9,760 nucleotides of DNA from Fodinibius sp050117475 (lineage in GTDB: Bacteria; Bacteroidota; Rhodothermia; Balneolales; Balneolaceae). This document shows, in pieces, positions 6,340 through 9,760 of the stretch. Within the stretch, counting starts at the first letter, position 1, and every line of letters begins with the position of its first letter. The notes below the pieces were generated by a model, which did not search any database, was not told the origin of the DNA, and worked only from the letters and a program-made list of their open reading frames with translations. A program made the translations under genes and the position numbers. The stretch is from NCBI GenBank assembly GCA_050117475.1, contig JASFMR010000112.1, positions 1 to 9,760 of the forward strand, given 5' to 3'.

Positions 6340-7736
6340 TATTTCGTTACCAGCTGGGGTTTTATATTCTGATTCATGTGGAAAATGTTACTTGGATCAT
6401 ACTTTGTTTTTATTTCCACGAGACGTTTATAGTTTGATCCGTAAGCATCCGAAACACGATCCTTCTCCTCTTCGGTCATAAAATTCACATAGGCTCCCTC
6501 TGAAGCATAGGGCAAAGTATCTTTGAAGAAGTTGCGAGCCCAGGCGGTACACTTTTTGTCATCGGTTGCTTTCTCCCATCGTCCGTGAACATTTACGATG
6601 AATCTGGCATTGCGTGCGACATAAGCTGTTGCTTCCGGTGCAATTCTGTTCGGTGCACCTTCGATTAACCCGATAAATATTTCACAATGGGGCGAAGGCA
6701 TTTTTCCAGCATACTCAATTGCCGTATCTATAAAATCATCCTTAAGCTCTGTAAGATTGTGTGATTTCCAGTAGTTACGGGCACCGGGTGTAAGCAATGG
6801 ATCGAATGCCTGTTGCCATGCAGTATAGGGCTGAGTCCCGACATGTTCACCATGAAGATCGCCGAAGGTACGGATCATTGAAATTAGCTTCTCACCGATG
6901 GAAAAATCCCCGTCGTAGAAAACGGGAATGACAACCACCATCTTCCCATGTACATCCTCAGGTAGGAAAGGTAAGGGCGGAGCTTTACGAAGTACTACCC
7001 AGGCATTGAACTCCTCAGGAACGGATTTGACAAACTTTCGGTACTGGGTCAGAATTTTTTGAGCATGTACAAAAGGGAATACGAATAGTCCTGCCAGAAC
7101 CTCAGGTCCTACGGGATGCAAGTTGAATTCAAATTCTGTAACGACGCCAAAGTTGCCTCCGCCGCCTCTTATAGCCCAAAAAAGATCTGGGTTATCATTT
7201 TCGCTGAGGCGCAGCATTTTGCCATCTGCTGTTACCATATTGGCAGAAATCAGGTTATCGATCGTATAGCCGTATTTACGCGTAAGCCACCCAAAGCCGC
7301 CGCCCAGCGTAAGTCCGGCAATTCCAGTAGTTGAATTAATTCCAGTGGGAGTTGTCAAACCGTAAACCTGAACCGCTTTGTCGAAATCAGCCAGGGTAGC
7401 CCCGGGTTGTACAAAAGCGCGCCTGTTGCGTGTATCTACTCTCACGTCACGCATCTTAGAAAAGTCGATGACTAATCCATCATCACAAAGTGAATTTCCG
7501 GCGATATGATGACCCCCTCCCAGGATTGAAATGATGAGGTCATTCTCACGGGCAAAGTTTATTGCATGTGGGACGTCCTCCGCTGTTTTACACTGCACGA
7601 TAACGGCAGGATGTCGGTCAATCATACCGTTCCATATCTCGCGAGCCTGTTCGTAATCAGTATCACCGGGTAGCAATACATTGCCTTTTATTTCACTTCT
7701 TAATTTTGGTATGGTTTCATTGGATATGTCAGCCAT
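6339..7736 (-). CDS. FAD-binding oxidoreductase, berberine-bridge-enzyme-like
   Basis: 465 aa, normal length for a soluble bacterial BBE-like (PCMH-type FAD_binding_4 plus C-terminal BBE) oxidase. The FAD domain spans about 40-210: PAVIVQCKTAEDV (43-55), ILGGGHHIAG (71-80), in which H76 is the expected 8-alpha-histidyl FAD attachment, DGLVIDFSKM, then GINSTTGIAGLTLGGGFG (132-149) and RGGGGNFGVVTEFEF (190-204). The C-terminal BBE motif is YDPSNIFHMNQNI near 446-458. The Cys that gives a second flavin bond in BBE-type enzymes is replaced here (N134 by my alignment), so FAD is probably held by one covalent bond. Such enzymes oxidise alcohols, sugars or aromatic and polyketide-like substrates with O2; the substrate here is unknown. 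No signal peptide is seen. AGGA lies about 9 nt before the ATG. It lies 237 bp downstream of the AraC regulator, probably under its own promoter. Confidence 0.93.
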   Translation of the reverse strand: MADISNETIPKLRSEIKGNVLLPGDTDYEQAREIWNGMIDRHPAVIVQCKTAEDVPHAINFARENDLIISILGGGHHIAGNSLCDDGLVIDFSKMRDVRVDTRNRRAFVQPGATLADFDKAVQVYGLTTPTGINSTTGIAGLTLGGGFGWLTRKYGYTIDNLISANMVTADGKMLRLSENDNPDLFWAIRGGGGNFGVVTEFEFNLHPVGPEVLAGLFVFPFVHAQKILTQYRKFVKSVPEEFNAWVVLRKAPPLPFLPEDVHGKMVVVIPVFYDGDFSIGEKLISMIRTFGDLHGEHVGTQPYTAWQQAFDPLLTPGARNYWKSHNLTELKDDFIDTAIEYAGKMPSPHCEIFIGLIEGAPNRIAPEATAYVARNARFIVNVHGRWEKATDDKKCTAWARNFFKDTLPYASEGAYVNFMTEEEKDRVSDAYGSNYKRLVEIKTKYDPSNIFHMNQNIKPQLVTK

Positions 7737-7759
7737 GGTTGTTATTCCTGTTTTTTACA

Positions 7760-7799
7760 GTGTTAAATATGATATAGACTGGTGTTACAATTTTAACAC
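7760..7799 (-). promoter_or_regulatory. GTGTTA half-sites upstream of the FAD oxidase gene (putative operator)
   Basis: GTGTTA occurs at 7760-7765 and 7782-7787, 22 bp apart in direct orientation, and its complement TAACAC at 7794-7799, making the palindrome GTGTTA-N6-TAACAC (7782-7799). The sites lie 24-63 bp before the oxidase ATG, where a promoter would sit; TTGTAA (minus strand) overlaps them as a possible -35. Half-sites about two helix turns apart suit an AraC-family dimer, and an AraC gene is next door. The link is inferred. Confidence 0.45.
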
Positions 7800-7800
7800 A

Positions 7801-7823
7801 CAGCCCGGAGCATAACCTGGCTG
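7801..7823 (-). promoter_or_regulatory. Stem-loop in the oxidase upstream region
   Basis: CAGCCCGG (7801-7808) and CCTGGCTG (7816-7823) form an 8-bp stem with one mismatch and a 7-nt loop, immediately next to the GTGTTA half-sites. It has no T-tract. A second short perfect palindrome, CCTTTC-TT-GAAAGG, is at 7940-7953, 20 nt after the AraC stop, also without a T-tract, so no canonical terminator separates the AraC and oxidase genes. Confidence 0.3.
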
Positions 7824-7973
7824 AAGATGACAAAATCCTTGTCTTACAAAACAAAGATCAACATTGGAATGCCAACTCTTGAGAATAAAATAAATATAAA
7901 CAAATACTTATATATGAAAAATAACTTATAGTTCTACTACCTTTCTTGAAAGGAGTTCCCTTTATAATAACAT

Positions 7974-8801
7974 TTATTCTAAATTTCGAACTGTATTCGC
8001 ATTAATAATATATTCAGCGGTATTAGTAGTGAAAATCCCGGGACGTTCGCCTATAATAGATTTGAAGTCCCGGATGAAATGGGCTTGATCAGCATAGCCG
8101 CATTGAAATGCTATTTGAGAAAGATTTAACATATTATCATCTTCAATCAATTGGTATACAGTATTTAATCGTGAAATTCTCATGTACATTTTAGGTGAAA
8201 CTCCTACGACCTTTTTGAACTGGCGCTGGAGTTGACGCAGACTGATATATACTTTATTACAGAGCTCTTCTATTCTGAGAAATCCATGCTTGGTGCGAAT
8301 AATTTCAGCCGCATGATTTACATAACTCAGGGGCTGGTTGGTCCGTTGCAGGTTATTTAAAAGGTACTCTTCTGCCAGCTGGATCTTTTTACCCTTTTCC
8401 GATCTCCTTATCTTTGAACAAAAGGTGTGAAACTCTTTATCCAGAACTAATTCCATATCCTCGTACTGTTGGTGAAATTCGGACGCCGGTATTCCAAATA
8501 GGTTATATATGGCTTCCGGTTTTAAACGAATACCAAATACTTCTACCAGATCTTTAAAGCGTACTTCATATGGATTTGTAAACAGGCCGATAATGGTATA
8601 GTCCGGGGACAACGACCACAATCCGTGTTTATTCAGATGACAGTGCTGTTCGGTGGTGTGAATAATAAGCTCAACATATCCATTAGGAACCACTTTCTGA
8701 GAAAGTAGTTGTGCTTGCCCGGTATTGAATTTCGCAGTCCAATAAAGTTCTACAAAAGGAGAGAGGCCGTGCGAAGGTTTATATTCAGTCATTTCAATCA
8801 T
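7974..8801 (-). CDS. AraC-family transcriptional regulator (DUF6597-like N-terminus)
   Basis: 275 aa from the preferred start. The N-terminal sensor portion has YKPSHGLSPFVELYW and VVPNGYVELIIH, typical of the DUF6597-type domain. The C-terminal AraC/XylS DNA-binding domain has two helix-turn-helices: RIEELCNKVYISLRQLQRQF with VGVSPKMYMRISRLN after it, and LSQIAFQCGYADQAHFIRDF with the closing GERPGIF. The frame is open to an ATG at 8847-8849 (291 aa), but the extra 16 residues lie inside a perfect 12-bp hairpin and have no family counterpart. The ATG at 8799-8801 or the one three codons later (8790-8792) is more likely, although no clear Shine-Dalgarno marks either. It probably controls its own cluster and the adjacent FAD oxidase; ligand unknown. 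It follows the cupin gene closely and likely shares its transcript. Confidence 0.88.
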   Translation of the reverse strand: MIEMTEYKPSHGLSPFVELYWTAKFNTGQAQLLSQKVVPNGYVELIIHTTEQHCHLNKHGLWSLSPDYTIIGLFTNPYEVRFKDLVEVFGIRLKPEAIYNLFGIPASEFHQQYEDMELVLDKEFHTFCSKIRRSEKGKKIQLAEEYLLNNLQRTNQPLSYVNHAAEIIRTKHGFLRIEELCNKVYISLRQLQRQFKKVVGVSPKMYMRISRLNTVYQLIEDDNMLNLSQIAFQCGYADQAHFIRDFKSIIGERPGIFTTNTAEYIINANTVRNLE

Positions 8802-8812
8802 AAGCAGTATAC

Positions 8813-8851
8813 ATATGGGAGAAGATAACAATAAAGTGCCTTCTCCCATAT
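8813..8851 (-). promoter_or_regulatory. Intercistronic hairpin between cupin and AraC genes
   Basis: A perfect 12-bp inverted repeat, ATATGGGAGAAG (8813-8824) against CTTCTCCCATAT (8840-8851), with a 15-nt loop. On the minus-strand transcript it forms 17 nt after the cupin stop and ends 11 nt before the likely AraC start. No U-tract follows, so full rho-independent termination is unlikely; partial termination, mRNA processing, stabilisation of the upstream part, or control of AraC translation are the options. Pairing is observed, role inferred. Confidence 0.65.
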
Positions 8852-8868
8852 TATTGATTATGCTTAAT

Positions 8869-9288
8869 TTAGTACATTTTTGATGTATCTACTACATTTG
8901 AGTTTGTTGGATTCCAGGTTTTTTCAAAAGTGGCAATGATATTGTTATCGCCTCCGAAAAATCCAAGAACACGTGCTTTTGAATTTCCGATGTTTTTGAT
9001 ATCGTGTGGTATCATCTCTGGCACGAGGACTAAACTGTTTTCACCTGCTTCAGCCGTTTCTTTGCCGACAGATACTTCAACCGAGCCTTCAATTATTAGA
9101 AGGAGTTCTTCAGAACTGTCGGTGTGTCGGCCAAGATTATGGCCCGGTTTTAGTTCAAAATAGACCGTTGCTCCCTTTGAAGTGCCATGTGCACCAAATA
9201 ATGGGAATGTTGCCTTACAGTGTTGACTCTCGTCGTCCTGTGCTATGAATTCCTGCAGTTCAAGGTTGTTTAAATTTGTGAATATCAT
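8869..9288 (-). CDS. Small single-domain cupin protein
   Basis: 139 aa with one cupin_2 barrel. Motif 1 is PGHNLGRHTDSSEELLLIIEG (48-68), giving H55, D57 and E60 or E61 as metal-ligand candidates: the usual second His is Asp here. Motif 2 is AGENSLVLVPEMIPHDIKN (81-99), with H95 as the remaining ligand. A cupin this small often binds a metal and a small organic ligand, as an isomerase, dioxygenase, or a sensor or binding protein; the sequence does not choose between these. It sits 30 bp behind the DUF3237 gene and ahead of the AraC gene on the same strand, so the three are probably co-transcribed. The start ATG at 9286-9288 has only a weak GGAT upstream. Confidence 0.87.
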   Translation of the reverse strand: MIFTNLNNLELQEFIAQDDESQHCKATFPLFGAHGTSKGATVYFELKPGHNLGRHTDSSEELLLIIEGSVEVSVGKETAEAGENSLVLVPEMIPHDIKNIGNSKARVLGFFGGDNNIIATFEKTWNPTNSNVVDTSKMY

Positions 9289-9318
9289 GATTAGATCCGT
9301 TGTATTGTTTTATTGTCG

Positions 9319-9760
9319 TTAAGAATGAGCTTCGATATGACCAATTCCTTTGCTCATATCGATCATGCCATTGCCCCAGATTTGGAGGTCATTGACCCAT
9401 TTGTATTTTTCGGAAGCTGTAGAACAATCCATTGTCAAGCGTAATTTACCCACGTACGGTTGTTCTGCATCCCGGTATAACACGCCGTTCTCATGAAGGG
9501 CAATGGACTCCCCGTCTCGGGTAATCATAGTCGCTTGTATATCAATCATGAATTTTCCATCGGGACGGACCTTTAGAAAGTCAATACCCTTGAGGGTTCC
9601 TGAAATTTCAGGCCCCTTAAAAGTAGCTTCGAAAGCAATGTCAAACCGAGCGCCCTGTGGAGGGATGGTGGTCCGGGAGGATAACAGATCTTCCCAGGCC
9701 ATCCCATATTCTATGATATTGGTGACCTGAACTTCCTCACTGAATAAAAAATTCAATTTT
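9319..9760 (-). CDS. DUF3237 family protein (5' end beyond the window)
   Basis: About 147 residues are visible; the frame stays open to the window edge. A TTG at 9754-9756 could start it, but the true start is more likely outside. The features recall DUF3237: PPQGARFDIAFEATFKGPEI, then LKGIDFLKVRPDGKFMIDIQ (the G.D....RPDG..D core), TRDGESIALHENGVLYRD, and the closing YKWVNDLQIWGNGMID. DUF3237 is a small beta-barrel family of undefined activity, often next to oxidoreductases and other small-molecule enzymes. It is the first visible gene of the minus-strand set DUF3237-cupin-AraC, 30 bp ahead of the cupin gene. Family call by pattern; function unknown. Confidence 0.75.
   Translation of the reverse strand, partial: KLNFLFSEEVQVTNIIEYGMAWEDLLSSRTTIPPQGARFDIAFEATFKGPEISGTLKGIDFLKVRPDGKFMIDIQATMITRDGESIALHENGVLYRDAEQPYVGKLRLTMDCSTASEKYKWVNDLQIWGNGMIDMSKGIGHIEAHS

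Noticed and set aside
9754..9756. TTG as the start codon of the DUF3237 gene
   Set aside because: The frame stays open to the window edge and no ribosome binding site can be seen, so the gene is better treated as truncated by the window.

Overview
The window reads as chromosomal DNA of a Gram-negative, moderately AT-rich bacterium. A Bacteroidota/Balneolota-type host is my best guess, but the sequence alone does not settle it. There are no rRNA or tRNA genes, no CRISPR array, no insertion sequence and no phage genes.

Left part (1-2899): the last 64 codons of a sensor histidine kinase (+) run tail-to-tail into a 901-aa UPF0182 (COG1615) membrane protein (-). The two stop codons overlap.

Middle part (2900-5372, all +): first comes a 263-aa single-span membrane protein that ends in five tandem 30-residue repeats. 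An AT-rich spacer with a palindrome between two 24-nt direct repeats follows. Then come a SatD-family protein and a polytopic membrane protein whose C-terminus resembles that of DUF3307 proteins. These last two overlap by ATGA and form one translational unit. SatD shows a GDEF-like palm motif and a C-terminal helix-turn-helix-like segment, so the spacer may be its own operator.

Gene-poor part (5373-6304): a 32-aa lysine-rich peptide gene (+) with a Shine-Dalgarno site and a T-rich terminator, a stretch with two perfect inverted repeats, and a 50-aa two-helix membrane peptide gene (-). Both peptides were found by reading the intergenic sequence.

Right part (6305-9760, all -): in transcription order, a DUF3237-family protein (running off the window), a small cupin, an AraC-family regulator with a DUF6597-like N-terminus, and a berberine-bridge-type FAD oxidase ending in a near-perfect bidirectional terminator. 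The first three are closely spaced and look like one operon. The oxidase sits behind a 237-bp gap carrying repeated GTGTTA half-sites. The set looks like a small regulated redox or small-molecule-modifying locus with the AraC protein as likely activator; its substrate cannot be read from the sequence.

No classical defence or mobile system is visible. The items most worth a second look are the SatD pair with its operator-like spacer, the 30-residue repeat protein, the two unannotated small proteins, and the hairpin between the cupin and AraC genes.
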